The notes below the pieces were generated by a model. That model had not been told where the DNA came from. It worked only from the letters and a program-made list of their open reading frames with translations, and made no database searches. DNA of 64,000 nucleotides from positions 202,120 to 266,119 of the forward strand of contig NW_005178937.1 in NCBI RefSeq assembly GCF_000350225.1. The letters are read 5' to 3'. Within the stretch, counting starts at the first letter, position 1, and the number at the start of each line of letters is the position of its first letter. This DNA is from Chondrus crispus (Eukaryota; Rhodophyta; Florideophyceae; Gigartinales; Gigartinaceae). The position numbers were made by a program, and so were the translations under genes. Below are positions 43,792 through 55,858 of this stretch, piece after piece.

Positions 43792-46347
43792 TGGCGGGGA
43801 AGAACAGCGTGAAACAGGCAAGTATCGGTTGAGATGAATGAGGGTAACAGAGAGCTTCTATGGCATGACATTCCCGATGGTACCTGCACCAGTGTTTGAG
43901 TAATCCAGCACCGATTTGCAGTGGAAATCGCCACCCGAGGACAGCTTCCAAACAAATGTTTGAGATATAAAGTGCGCCCAGACCTCACGGCAACGGCATC
44001 TATGTTCATCTACACGTATCCACAAGTGCAAGAGCGGTCCAATGTTACCTCTGAGCCGAGTACGTTCATAAAGATTACAGTAGGAAGCGTATTGCATACC
44101 GTATCTCAAAACGTGACAGGAGAGTACCCTTGGTCCAACGGTACCAAGTTGTTCCTGTCCAGTATCTGAGATTGTTACATGAGAATTTTTTATCGTTGGC
44201 GCACAGTGCCCGGAGAGAACACATCATTGAACTCTCTATCTGAACATGATTAGTGTCTATCCCACCGATGTCCTCATATGTGATCACTGTTCAACCTATT
44301 TTTTCTAGACTTGAGCTTTCTCGACAGGCAGGAGGAAAGATACCCTCGCCACCCTACTTCACATCTGCATTGCGGAAGGAAAGAGATTCGTGAAGACTAT
44401 GTGTCCTTCCCTGTCGTTTTTAGAAATGCCTGACTTTTAACCTTAAAACCGTATGCATGATTGCTTCGAAACCAACAACGCCCCTTCAAAAAGGCAACTG
44501 GGTATTTAATCTGTATTAAATTATTACTCTTTGACGAACAGTATTCAAAACTGCTTGTCCGGTGTTCTGCAAAATATCATTGCCGAGGACAAGAACGTCA
44601 AGAAAATAGCGTCCAAAGATGTTGTTGTTTAGAATAGCAGTTTCAATGATACATTTTTGCAAAAAAGGGCTGGCTTCATATGAGGACAGGCCCCTGTTTG
44701 ATAAACATCGCGTTAGTGTTTACGGATAAACTCGGACAGATGCTTGTGTCTATGGATAGACTCAATAGGTACAACAGTATATGAAACCAAAGGTGTTTAT
44801 ACCGAGGTTGACAGTACAGGGGGTTCTCTGAGAGAACTTCTCTCCAGTAGTGCACATACGTGCAAACCAGTGGAATGTGCACTAACTACTCCGAGATGTG
44901 CACCGTTCAGAAGTGACTAAGTCTATGAAACGGGTCTGAAGCATCTGAAACGGCCTTTGGGGCCAGTTCTATAATAGACATGCAGCACGTTGCAGTGCGC
45001 CTGACATTTAAGAGCAAATTTATCATACCTTTTTTGCATTCCGACATCCATGTGCACTGCTCCGCAACATCCATTACTGAAGTGGGCACTACTCGGGGGT
45101 ACCCCCTGTACTACCCTTCAGAAGGATAGACTGTATACTGTAATAGCAACTCGTAATAAGAAACCCGAGCCGCTTCAGGGCAGGGAATTTACGAAAAACG
45201 GCTTACATGAGGAAACTGTTGATCATTGTTTGTACATCTTTCGCATCGAGGCTCCTATTCCTTCCTCGCTCAACGCAGCAACCAAATAACATACAGCATT
45301 CGATGAATGCGCTTGTGCAACGGGCTGGAATGGTTTGTCCCTGCACCGTCTTATTGGGTCTTATTGGGCCTGACAAAGTTTTTCTTTTGCGCTTCTGAAC
45401 ACTGTACGAAGAGGTGACCGATTCCATCCGAACGGACTTCTTAGGGAGTGTCGCTTTAACCCCTACGGGCAATCAAGAAGGCAATAGAAGAAATAAGAGC
45501 CGACACATCCTGTGCCTTTCCTCCAGCCCCCATTATATGCAAAAATCTCGATGTACCGCGCTGCGTCCTTGATGCACGGTGCTGCGTCTCCTGTACTTTT
45601 TTCTACCACCGCAGAAACGGTTACGTTTGACGCTGTCGTTTCACTGCACTTTCACAGAACACTGTGGAAGGGCGTAGGGTTGCACACCCGCTGCTGCTGT
45701 ACGAAGCACCGGCACAAGGCTTTGTGCAGTTCCGTTTCTATTGTCTGTTTTGACCCAAGTGATTGGTGGGAAGGATTATCAGTGCTGTACTTCCCAAGCC
45801 TCGTCCTACAACACGGGTGTTCGGTGGTGGAACACCGCCTTCTGAGATTGCGAAGCAAGGCCCTAGTCAAGGGGTATAGTCCAGGTCCCAGCCCTTAGGG
45901 TACAATACAAAACGACCAGGGCTGGTGTATATCAATGGCATGCCCATGTGCCCTGAGAGAGTGACAAGCAATCCGCTTGAATTGCGGATTTGCTCACCTT
46001 AGGAAGGCGCGCAATGCTATTTTCGAGGGCGAAACCCCTAAGCGCTACGTCCATTGCAATGTACAGCAACGTGATGAGATGCGCACCATTTCGCCACCCA
46101 CTACTATACCGACATGTTCGAGAAAACATGATCGCGTGTTCGAAGCCGACGCCGTCGCGCAGTTGAACCAGGCCCTTGCAAACCCATTCTCCAGCACGCT
46201 CCCAATGTGGCCCTCGAGCACGACTTATTGATGCAGTACGCATCTCTGCACGTTTGAGCACCGACACAGCGAATCAGTTCTTTCAAAATGCCTCATTTGG
46301 TCATTTTACATCACTACAACACGTATCCATCACACTTGCGGAACGTC
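43792..46347. other. Gene-poor region upstream of MSH3 3' end
   Basis: Short overlapping frames only (for example plus 45512-45898, minus 45932-46267). None has a motif or a signal peptide. A small inverted pair, GGTGTTC ... GAACACC, lies near 45820. Nothing else to report. Confidence 0.4.
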
Positions 46348-49300
46348 TTACGTGCTAGTACACTCTCCAGGTGATCGAGGAGCGGTCCGAAGAATTTTTG
46401 TTAGCGTCTCGGCGTTTTGCAAATTTCTCTCATCGAGCAGTCTTCCGTGTGAGCTGTAGCGTTTGCACTCTTCAACTTTCTTTTCCAGAGCAAGCGCTTT
46501 CTCCTTGGCGTGCACAATTACGCTCTCCGGTACTCCAGCTATTTGTGCTACATTCAAGCCATAGCTCGAACTGGCAATACCCTGCGTCAACTTGTACAGT
46601 AACGTTATCTTGATTTGCTTCGTCCCTGCCGAATTGACTTGTCCCTCGCTTTCTGATTCTTTTAATTTCTCGACATCAGGACATTCTCGGTAATCCATGT
46701 AGCATGCATCGAGCCGGCCGGGGAATAGGGCCTTCAACTTTGCGACCGCTGGATAGTGTGTGATAAAGAGCGACACGCATTTGATCTGTTCGACCAAATA
46801 TGCTAGCGTCGCATACGCAATTGCTGTTCCGTCATGAGTCGATGTCCCCCTGCCTAATTCGTCAATGACCACAAGTGACTTTGACGATGCCGCACTCAAG
46901 ATTCTTGAAGTTTCCGCTAGCTCTACCATTAAAGAGCTCATACCGCTTCCGATGGCATCCAGTGATCCCATTCTCGCGAAAATAGAATCAAAAGGCGATA
47001 GCCACATGTCTTCGGCAGGTACGTAAGAGCCAATTTGAGCAAGGATGACGAGAAGCGCAGTCATTCTGGCGTAGGAAGACTTCCCTCCGTAGTTTGGGCC
47101 ACTGACGACTAAACCAATTCTACCATGTACGTGAGAAAGCTCTACGTCATTCGGCACGTATCTATGACAGGACTGAAGAGTTTCTGCTAGCGGGTGACGA
47201 GCTTTCTTGGCTTTAATTCCCGCGACTTCGTCCTCAGATAATGATACTGTTGGTTTCGTATAGCCAGGAAGGTCTGCAACAGAGGCGAGGGCGGAAAAAC
47301 AATCCAAATCAACGAGAGTTCTGATGACAACGCGAAGGGGCGATGCGACAGTTGTAAATAGCTCAAGATATGCTTTCCATGTTTGCCGCGAAAGTCCATC
47401 CCTAGTTTCACGTGCACATTGAACTTCTTCGTAGCCCTTTACCGCTTGTGGTGGTCTAAATCGCTTGACTGTTTTTGTCTGACAAATCATGTGCCACGAG
47501 CGAGGAATCGATGAAACTTGAGACATGGGCACTTCCAGAAGATATTCTTCCTTAGCAACTTTCTTCCAGACCTTTGCGGAAATCGAGTAATCCTTTCGTA
47601 ATTTCCGTAGCAGTGCGTCCATGGCTTCGATTTTTGCGGCAACGGTACGATTCGCGTCAACCAACCTTTCGAGAGATCCGACAAATGCAAAGAAGACATC
47701 GTCCTCCGAGGGCCGCTCAGAATTTAGAAACTTGGTTTCGAAGACATTGTGGTAGCGATTCTCAAGCGCAGCTGGGCGATTCAAGCATGACAAGAGCTTA
47801 GAGTTAAGTACCAGGCCGACTCTCGGTGTCCTGTAGAACATTCCTTGTAGCAAGGGAGGAAGCTCTGACAAGCTTCCCATATCCTTGATACCATCAATCA
47901 ACCCGCCAATCTCTTCGAATGCGGTCACCACAGCAACAAGTTCTGATGGAGCACACTTCAGACAAGAAATTCGTAGAAATGCCCGCTCAAGGTCAGGCAT
48001 TTTGGCCATCGAGGATAGTAACTGAGAAAGAGCATTTGATACAGTTTCAGCTCTGGAGCTACTTTGATAGTCAGACTTTGATTTCAAGTATTCAACAGCA
48101 TCGAGGCGAGCTGCGATATCCTTTCCGGACACAAGTGGATGGCACACCCATTGTCGCATTTGTCGACTTCCAGCGGCAGTCTTCGTGCGGTTAAGCAATG
48201 CGAAGAGGGACTGATTTATGGAACCGTCGTTCGAGTTGCCCAAAACCTCAAAGTTCTGAAGTACGTCGGATCCAAGCGACATTTTGTGGTTAGATTTCGA
48301 TAAAGTATTCTCTGCTTTAGCCGTCAAGAAGTTATCCAGTCCAAACGTCTTCAGATACTGTCGAAGGGCACCTACACATCGCAGTATTCCATCTTTCTTT
48401 TCTTCACTCAACTTAAGCTTCCCTGTTATAGTTTGATTCACACTTAAGAGGTCCTCACTCTGCGCGAAAGTGGAATCCAAAACCCTTTCAATCCTGCAAC
48501 CTGACGAGTGGGCAAATGCTTTTGTGACCTCTTCCGTCCCTTGAGAAGACTTCTTGGCGTTTAGCAATATTTCCACTGGCTCTAGTGCAGCGAGGCGAGA
48601 AACAAGCTCTGAACGAAGCACGTCATCAGCAAACGAACCCCAAACTAGCTTCCCGGTCGTTGTGTCCACAGCAGCAAAAGACAGCTCCTTCGACTGCCCC
48701 AAGGCTTTCTCAGACGACTCTAGTTTAAGTCGCGGCTCCAATATGGCCATTATGTACGTGCTGGTTGCGAGCTTAGCTGCATCTCTGGACCCTTGCTGCC
48801 CCAGAGTCCCATCTGCTATCATCGTACCACGAGTGTAGACAGCTTCCAACTTTCGTTGGAACAACCCCGATGACTTACTGCTAGCTTTTTTCAGAGCCGC
48901 TGTTTCGCTCTGATTCACGACGCCCACCTTGTAACCGGCCTGAACCAGACGGTTCACATGGTACGAGAGCCTATGAGTAGGAAAGCTAGCAGTCAAAAAG
49001 TTGCGGTCAAAGTACGCGGCGATTCGCAATGTTTTCGAAGCAATGGTTGCGTCATTGTCAAAGAGACGGTACTTGTAGCCACACTCAATTACCAGTAGCA
49101 TATCCGGGTGCTGCTTGCGCAACTTGACATACTGAGATTCGAGAGGAGTGTAATTCTTTGCATTTGCCTTGGATCCCTTGGCACCTTTTCCTTCGTCCGC
49201 TCCGTCTTCCAAGCGCGATCCCAGGCCTTTTCTTCCCAGGGGCCACAGCTTCTTGTGAAAGCGGCGCTGTTGGTGAGCGTCACGAGGAACTTTGTTTTCC

Positions 49301-50031
49301 TCCGCACTTGATTTGCGGGAGTATGACGTCAGGTTGGTTGGCTCTTGACTAGCTGGCATGGATTTTGAATCTTCTGCATCCTCTGTTTCATCCAGTTCCT
49401 CTAAGTCCTCGCGATCTACTGACTCTTGAGATGCATCACTTGGGGCCCAGTCATTCTCTTGGGCGCTCATGACTTCGGCTGCTTTACTCGAGTCAGAATC
49501 GTCGTCCCCAGCATAAGAGGAGCGCAGAGTGCGATTCGCACGCCTTGATCTTTTGATGGGCGGTTCATCATCATCACTTACACCGGCTAAAACATCGTCA
49601 CTGACATCACCTGGGGGGTCGTCGTCGGCTGGAGTAGGTCGTGGACGTTTGCAGGTGGTCCGAAGATCCGCTTTTTCGTTGGGCTCTATTTTCTCACCCG
49701 CCTCCGACGGAACATCTTCTAGGGTGCTCTTCACTTGAGCTGGAGAGACGCATTCGATGCTTCTGTTGGGTTTGTCTTTCGTTGGAGAATCAGTTATTTG
49801 ACCTGTGTCAGGATTTACGGATAAAGTTCCCGGCACGGGGGGTGACACTCGTTTCGCGCGTGACGTCAAGACATGAGGAGGAGAGAACTTGCTCCCTGAC
49901 TTTGATACTTTTGGGGTGAAAAAGCGGGATATGAGCATTTGATTCTTCTGGGTACTCGGCCCGTTTGGTCGCCGTGTGGGGTGTGCTGGTTGAATTTTCG
50001 CTCCTTTCCGCGAAGGGCGTGAGGGAGCCAT
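46348..50031 (-). CDS. MSH3: DNA mismatch repair protein MSH3
   Basis: Intronless, 1227 residues. A PCNA-binding box QMLISRFF sits at residues 31-38, as in eukaryotic MSH3/MSH6, followed by a long acidic disordered region. MutS domain I (about 290-410) has YKYRLFDNDATIASKTLRIA and GYKVGVVNQSETAALKKAS, with the Tyr-Lys pair typical of MSH3 rather than the Phe-x-Glu of MSH6. The ATPase has Walker A SGPNYGGKSSYAR at about 975-987 and Walker B SLVVIDELGRGTSTHDG at about 1050-1065; FITHYPAVAKL follows. The C-terminal helix-turn-helix (LTQGIASSSYGLNVAQIAGV) is intact. With MSH2 it forms MutS-beta, which recognises insertion/deletion loops in the nucleus. Confidence 0.93.
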   Translation of the reverse strand: MAPSRPSRKGAKIQPAHPTRRPNGPSTQKNQMLISRFFTPKVSKSGSKFSPPHVLTSRAKRVSPPVPGTLSVNPDTGQITDSPTKDKPNRSIECVSPAQVKSTLEDVPSEAGEKIEPNEKADLRTTCKRPRPTPADDDPPGDVSDDVLAGVSDDDEPPIKRSRRANRTLRSSYAGDDDSDSSKAAEVMSAQENDWAPSDASQESVDREDLEELDETEDAEDSKSMPASQEPTNLTSYSRKSSAEENKVPRDAHQQRRFHKKLWPLGRKGLGSRLEDGADEGKGAKGSKANAKNYTPLESQYVKLRKQHPDMLLVIECGYKYRLFDNDATIASKTLRIAAYFDRNFLTASFPTHRLSYHVNRLVQAGYKVGVVNQSETAALKKASSKSSGLFQRKLEAVYTRGTMIADGTLGQQGSRDAAKLATSTYIMAILEPRLKLESSEKALGQSKELSFAAVDTTTGKLVWGSFADDVLRSELVSRLAALEPVEILLNAKKSSQGTEEVTKAFAHSSGCRIERVLDSTFAQSEDLLSVNQTITGKLKLSEEKKDGILRCVGALRQYLKTFGLDNFLTAKAENTLSKSNHKMSLGSDVLQNFEVLGNSNDGSINQSLFALLNRTKTAAGSRQMRQWVCHPLVSGKDIAARLDAVEYLKSKSDYQSSSRAETVSNALSQLLSSMAKMPDLERAFLRISCLKCAPSELVAVVTAFEEIGGLIDGIKDMGSLSELPPLLQGMFYRTPRVGLVLNSKLLSCLNRPAALENRYHNVFETKFLNSERPSEDDVFFAFVGSLERLVDANRTVAAKIEAMDALLRKLRKDYSISAKVWKKVAKEEYLLEVPMSQVSSIPRSWHMICQTKTVKRFRPPQAVKGYEEVQCARETRDGLSRQTWKAYLELFTTVASPLRVVIRTLVDLDCFSALASVADLPGYTKPTVSLSEDEVAGIKAKKARHPLAETLQSCHRYVPNDVELSHVHGRIGLVVSGPNYGGKSSYARMTALLVILAQIGSYVPAEDMWLSPFDSIFARMGSLDAIGSGMSSLMVELAETSRILSAASSKSLVVIDELGRGTSTHDGTAIAYATLAYLVEQIKCVSLFITHYPAVAKLKALFPGRLDACYMDYRECPDVEKLKESESEGQVNSAGTKQIKITLLYKLTQGIASSSYGLNVAQIAGVPESVIVHAKEKALALEKKVEECKRYSSHGRLLDERNLQNAETLTKILRTAPRSPGECTST

Positions 50032-50604
50032 CAGGGAAAGGCAACGAAAGGAACGACGTGAGGTACAGATGAGATGTGGCTGCCTTTCGGCTGAGACATT
50101 CGCAATGCCGCGGACGTTACGTAGGGGGGTTTTATGTTGCTGTCGAGGAGCTGCACCCTTTCAAGGTGCACGCACGCGGTGGACTGCACAGGGGTTCGGA
50201 TCAAGTAAGAAATATGGCGGGAATGCACTCTAGGATCTTCACAAATAAGACTCATTTATTGGACCACTTGGTAATATATAAAAGGAACGTGTTCTGCCGG
50301 CTGCACCTCAGTAGCCCAATGGTGGCGCCTTTCTCAATGCCCAGCAATGACTCCGATGACGGGGGACTCTGAACATATGCGTGGGCATCTTCCATGCCTC
50401 ACGTTACTTCGACTCAAGTTAGGAGAACGGCAGAAACACGCAAACTGTCGACGTTTTCTTTGCCGAGCTGCGAATTGGGAGCCACTCCTGCAGAAAAAGT
50501 CCCTCCCTTTCCTGATCAACACGTTCAGCCCTTACTCCGAATCTCACCTGCACCGTTCGCGAAACAGCTGATAGTTGTTTCAATAACTTTTGTGTTCATT
50601 AGCC

Positions 50605-52982
50605 ATGGGGATTCTGGGCTTTCAAAAATGGCTTCTTGGCTCTTTTCCTCAAATCGTTCGCGTCCAAACAAACAAACACGGGCAGCAGTATGACCATGGT
50701 ACGTGCCAATGAGCAATTGTCCGGGACATAAGCAGACCGAGACTCCATTCATTTCATCTAGTCCCCGTTCTGACTACAAGCGCGGGATATCAGGTGGCGG
50801 TAGCCAGGTATCAAGCATTCAACTAATGGTCTCCACTGTCTCTTTGACTTCATTTCTTTTTACAGTTGCTTTCGATATGAATCAAGTCATTCATCAATCC
50901 GCACGACGCGCACGCAATCGGGAAGCTTTAGTTGCGTTACTGTTCCGTGAGCTGGACCACATCCTCAAGAACTGCATCCCACAGAAGTCAGTGTTTTTTG
51001 CCTTCGACGGACCAGGACCACTTGCAAAGTTAATTACTCAGCGCAAACGACGAAACAAGTCGAAGAAGGGGCACACCACCGTCAAGGATGACGGAAAAGA
51101 AAGTAAATATGCGATATCTACGATTGACCGACTCGAGTTCACGCCTGGGGTTGATCTCGTCTATTATCTTCGCGATATGATCAAATATTGGGCATATTCG
51201 CGGTTGCAGAATGACCGAAAGTATCGTAATGTAGATATCCGCGTGTCTGGGGCCGACGTCCCTGGTGAAGGGGAACTTAAGATTATTGATTTCTGTCGTG
51301 CCGCCCAATTGCATGAGACTGAGTCAGTAATCGTTATCGGTGGTGATGCTGATATTGTTCTACAAGGATTAGCGACTACTCCAATGCGCAACTTCTTTGT
51401 CTACCTGCGCCATTTCGCAAAGGTGAATGGAAAACGGGTCAATTACGTCATCAGCGTATGGGAGCTCGCGAGGATACTGGAGCGGCACTTCCCAGGTGAG
51501 TCTTCTGGAGCAAGACTTGATTTCATCTTACTCGCAATTCTCAACGGAAATGGTATGTTTGCACCAATCATCATTCTCTTTGTTTCTATAGCCATTGCTT
51601 TTCTCTGAGCATTGACATCAAATGATCGCTTTGTTTCTCGAATGACTTTGTCTCTAGACTACATCCCAAAAATACGAGGAGTAAGCCTCGGTCGAACGTG
51701 GAGACGGTACCTATCCCTGAAACTTTCTGGCGATGGCAACAAGGAGGCGCCCTTCAAAGGGCAACTTATTGTGGATGCAGAGAAAAGGACCTTTAACTGG
51801 CAATTCCTCCACGCGCTGATTGACAAGGTTGGTGTGCCTGTGCGCCCCGTGGAACAAGAGCTCCGAGCTCAACAAAGCGCGCTAGACGTTGCTGCCAACA
51901 CACTCTCTGATGTTGGATCTTCACATGTAGCTAGCGACGGACAATCACTCATTGCCTTGGACAACAGTACGGAAATTGCCGATGACAGGATCGTGTACAC
52001 AGGGAATGAAGATGGTGTCCCAATGGAGGATGAAGTAGAGTGGCACGGGCTTGATGATGACAATGAGGACGTGCTTGACCCATTAATTGATTGTGATACA
52101 GAATCGGACGAGAGCGGCGAGCTGACGGATGATGAAATCGATGAAGCCGTGGATGCGGAACAGGCGCATATCGAGAACCTCGTGGCGATTACGGGTAATT
52201 CAACCAAGTTCTACGACACGGAGCGTTTTTTTCGTGCTTTGCTTTGGACATTACACATGTACATCGATGGATTTTGCAGCGACTACACTTTTCAGTACGC
52301 TAAACCGTATGGTCCGTCTTGTGATGTATTGTCCAAATACATTAAGGATCACAATGGCGATCCGTTCGTTATTCAAGCTCCAGTGGCAAACACTTCGCCG
52401 TTGAGACCCTACCAGGCTGCCGCTGCGATGCTTCCGCGACATGCCGTGCATCTACTTCCAAAACCGGTGCAGCAGGTAGTTCAAAATCCGGCCTTGTCCA
52501 AACGACTGTTCCTGCCGAAGGATGAGGTCAACATTTTCGCATTAGTGCAAGCCATTGATGAAATACCGTTGTCGGCCTACAGCGAAACGGAGCGTCAAAG
52601 ACTCGAATGTGGCCTTCCATTTTTATTGAGGCGACCAATTCGCGGTGATTTCTGCCCAAGGGCAAATGCGCCAGTTCCTCGTCCGGGTCCGAAGTTTGAG
52701 CAAATTAGAGCTCAACCCGTTATATACTACCGGAATTTGCGGGCAACCGATGCCCCTCCTTGCCATGCGTGGCCAAGTGGTTCTACCCCAGGCATGCTCA
52801 ATTTGCCGTACGTGCAAGTCGGTGGACTACGACTTCAGCGCCCACGATCAAATCCGGCGGAAAGTAACGTGGCTGGACCGGCACCAAAGGTGGCGAGCAG
52901 CAAAAAATGCGCGGGACAAATTGGAAAAGGACCAGTTCGGCCGCGGAATGCCGGTACAATGCGGAAGAACCTTGGAAGCTAG
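50605..52982 (+). CDS. XRN-type 5'-3' exoribonuclease, two introns, short form
   Basis: Exon 1 50605-50698 (MGILGFQKWLLGSFPQIVRV), intron 50699-50865 (GTACGT...TACAG). Exon 2 50866-51552, intron 51553-51657 (GTATGT...CTCTAG). Exon 3 51658-52982. The joins are in phase and give 701 residues. Conserved XRN acidic sites are present: VAFDMNQVIH, FAFDGPGPLAKLITQR, VPGEGELKIIDFC, VIGGDADIVLQG and LDFILLAILNGNDYIP across the second junction. A later region, LRPYQAAAAMLPRHAVHLLP, matches the XRN second conserved part. It is shorter than XRN1 or XRN2/RAT1, with an acidic linker at about 380-470. After about residue 600 a second frame (52645-53166) also looks coding and contains CSICRTCKSVDYDF, so the true C-terminus is uncertain. 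Confidence 0.82.
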
Positions 52983-53371
52983 TACTTACGGACTTTCGGG
53001 ACGGACAATGCCCGGTATCATTTCGAAATCATCAAAAAGAGGTCGCAAACAGTTGACTTTCACTCGTGATCTTGTCGACTATCTGCGTGATTCTCAATTT
53101 CCTGGCTGCGATAATCACTCCAAGCAGGACTCGAGTATTAGTTATATCGGGGATGAACATCTTTGAGCTTCATGAAGCGACGGTCACACGAACTACGCCA
53201 TTTCGCGCGAAGTCCTGTGAGAAGTGGGGCTACGTCTGGACGACACAAACTGCTTCTTACGACGTCGGGGCAATTTGACAAAGGCCATGGGTGTTGGGGT
53301 TCTTGTGGCGACAGAGGGTTATCAGGATGTGATACTAAGCTAGAGGAAATTTTTTTACAGTTTGTCAATTA

Positions 53372-54526
53372 TCATTCCGAACTCTCCGGAGTTTGATGGG
53401 TACTGGGTACAAATGGCTTGTCGATACTTGCGCGCGGCACTGGATCAAACTTTGCATTCTTTCGAGATGAGCTTCTCCAGATCGGTCCCTCCAGAACGCC
53501 AATGCGATTACCCGGTTCGAGTGAGACGGTGCCGCCACGTTGTTCCCACGGTTCCCCGTCTACTTGGAAGGGAGTTGACTCTGATTTTAGCTTGAGAGTC
53601 ATTCGTTGTCCTTGTGCGATACGAACACCGTGGGTTCCAAGGATCTTAATTCGTCCAAACTGGGATAGACTGTATAGGCCGATAACCTCAAACTTCCGAT
53701 CGTCAACATACATATCTTCTACGGTTCTTTCCCTTGAAATATCCGCGCGCTTTTGGCCACGGAGTCGCCCCCACGGCTGAGTTCCGGCACCGTAGCTTGG
53801 AATGTTAAGGAAAATGAGGGCCTGCAGGCTGTCAGGTATTGTGATTTCCTTGCCATCAACATTGAATTCCTGGATGTGGTCTGCTACATGAATCTTTTCG
53901 GCTTGGGGTATGCACATGTATTTTGAGCCAACTAGGAAATGTGCCTTGAAGTTACCGAGACGGCTCTTGTATTTGGCAGGATTGTCCCAACGTAGTTGAT
54001 TGAAACGTAGCTCAACGTAGGCATCTGCACCGAGACTAAGATAGTTACACACGAGTGGTCGTGCACCATGAGCAATGCCGTCATCATCAACGAGGGCGGT
54101 GCTAGATGTACTATGTTTTGCCGTTAATCGCCAGACGTCGAGTTTGCGGGGTTTGGCAACGTTAAGCCACTCGAGTTGATGGGAAATATTTGAGAGGCCA
54201 GGAAACTTCTTGCCCCATCCCAGTGCTCGAGACATGTCATTACCAGAGCCAAGCGGTATGACGGTGAGGCGACAGTGTGACAAGTTTCTCTTCTCAACTG
54301 CGTTTGCAACCCAGGAGAAGGTTCCATCTCCCCCGGCGACGATGACGCGGGTATCTTGAGTGGGGTCTGAGGCGCGGGTTTCAAGACCCCGATCAGGGCC
54401 CTTGTCCTCCTTGATGTCAAAGACGTTTTCATCACCCAGTTCGTGTTTAAGGTGATCCAAAACACGTTGACCTTCGTTTCCGCCGGAAGCGGTATTGACA
54501 AAGGCTATAGTAGTCATGATAGACAT
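53372..54526 (-). CDS. Diacylglycerol kinase (catalytic plus accessory domains only)
   Basis: 384 residues, intronless. FVNTASGGNEGQRVLDHL opens the DAGK catalytic domain. The nucleotide-binding motif GGDGTFSWVANAV is at residues 65-77, and VIPLGSGNDMSRALGWG is the typical second glycine motif. The accessory domain includes VCNYLSLGADAYVELRFNQL, LIFLNIPSYGAGTQPWGRL and FQVDGEPW. There are no C1 or EF-hand domains, like the compact plant DGK class. The enzyme converts diacylglycerol to phosphatidic acid in lipid signalling. A sphingosine or ceramide kinase is less likely because of the accessory-domain motifs. It converges tail to tail with the XRN gene. Confidence 0.88.
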   Translation of the reverse strand: MSIMTTIAFVNTASGGNEGQRVLDHLKHELGDENVFDIKEDKGPDRGLETRASDPTQDTRVIVAGGDGTFSWVANAVEKRNLSHCRLTVIPLGSGNDMSRALGWGKKFPGLSNISHQLEWLNVAKPRKLDVWRLTAKHSTSSTALVDDDGIAHGARPLVCNYLSLGADAYVELRFNQLRWDNPAKYKSRLGNFKAHFLVGSKYMCIPQAEKIHVADHIQEFNVDGKEITIPDSLQALIFLNIPSYGAGTQPWGRLRGQKRADISRERTVEDMYVDDRKFEVIGLYSLSQFGRIKILGTHGVRIAQGQRMTLKLKSESTPFQVDGEPWEQRGGTVSLEPGNRIGVLEGPIWRSSSRKNAKFDPVPRASIDKPFVPSTHQTPESSE

Positions 54527-55858
54527 GGGTGGTGACGAGTAGCGGGCGTATTAGAGAGGACTGTGTTATAGGGGGGTACGGTGGGTATGGACCGATGTTC
54601 TGATGAAATGGAACGCAGTCAGTGGTGTGGATGAGAGGAGCGGACGAGTTTTTGACAGGGAGTGAAGGTGGAAAAATGGTTGAATTTGATGTTGCGGAGG
54701 CAGTCGAGCATGTTTGAGAGAAAGTGCGACGGGAGTATGGCGTCGGAGGAGCGACGATGATGGCGGTTAGGGGGCGGTGCCGGGTTCTGCCCGTACATGC
54801 GGGCGGACGACAAGACTGAACTGTAACTGGGGTACAGTACCTGTCGGTAGAGTGTGCAAAAATACATTGTACCGAAGCGCCCATTGCGCCGAAAATGTGG
54901 ATTCAGTTTTGGTTATTCATACCTGTTGTCCCCCATCGTTAAGGGCCGTTTTGATTCGCTGGTGACTGTCCAATCACCCCTCGCCCCCATACTTGCTTTC
55001 ACGTATGATACTTTGTTGCTACGCGCACACAATCCGCCAATGCATCCGCCCCCCTTGTATTTTGGTTACTTTCTTGAATATTCACCGAGAAAACACCAGT
55101 CCAGTCCGGAATCACGGTGGAGCAGACTGAGACAAACTGAAACAACAAATCAAGACATACCATAGTTTGAAAAGTATGCTATACACTGACAGACATCCAT
55201 ACCTGGATGCCCGCGGTTCTCGTCTCGTTCCGTCATGCAGAGTCCCATGCAGAGTCCCATGCAGAGTCGACAGTGCGCATACGTGTCACAACACAGCACA
55301 GAACCCTATTGAGCACTCCGACAGATACATCTTACAGTCATACAGTGCAATGTGATTGGTACAAAAACAGATCCAGTCACATGTTTTTGGCTGCAGCATG
55401 CAAACCCCTCACCACGCCCTTTGGTATTTCATTTTGGCACCCCAGCTGTCCAAGGACTACACATTCAGGCCTGTATCCACTTTCTATTGGCCATTCTCCC
55501 CTCGCCAACAATCTACATCTTCCAACCATCGACCTTGAAGTTGGCAAAATATCTCAGCAAAATGCAGCCTCCGTGACAGTACTGTCCTGATCTAGTCTTC
55601 CTTCAGATCCAATTTCTGCCTCATCACTCTCAACTTTGATCATACTCATTGATCAAAGAGTCAAAGTTTTTTTCTCCCTTCCTTACGGCCCCGCCGGCGT
55701 CCGCATTGGATCTGATTGATACCTTTCCGCTATCCCAATCCCTGTGTTCCTTCCTCGCCGCCTTGATAATACCCATTTATTCACTTCGCCTATTGTCCCG
55801 GGTTAGCCTGAGCTCAGCACGCCAGAGATTTTGATCAACAAGCTCACGACACACCAAC
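54527..55858. other. Intergenic region between DAG kinase and RPS2
   Basis: No recognisable gene. It contains a 12-bp unit CATGCAGAGTCC in three tandem copies at 55234-55269. It also presumably holds both promoters of the divergent DAG kinase and RPS2 genes. Pyrimidine-rich sequence precedes the RPS2 ATG (55670-55850). Confidence 0.5.

Noticed and set aside
45512..46267. Short frames upstream of the MSH3 3' end
   Set aside because: Overlapping on both strands, no signal peptide or domain, no composition difference from flanks.
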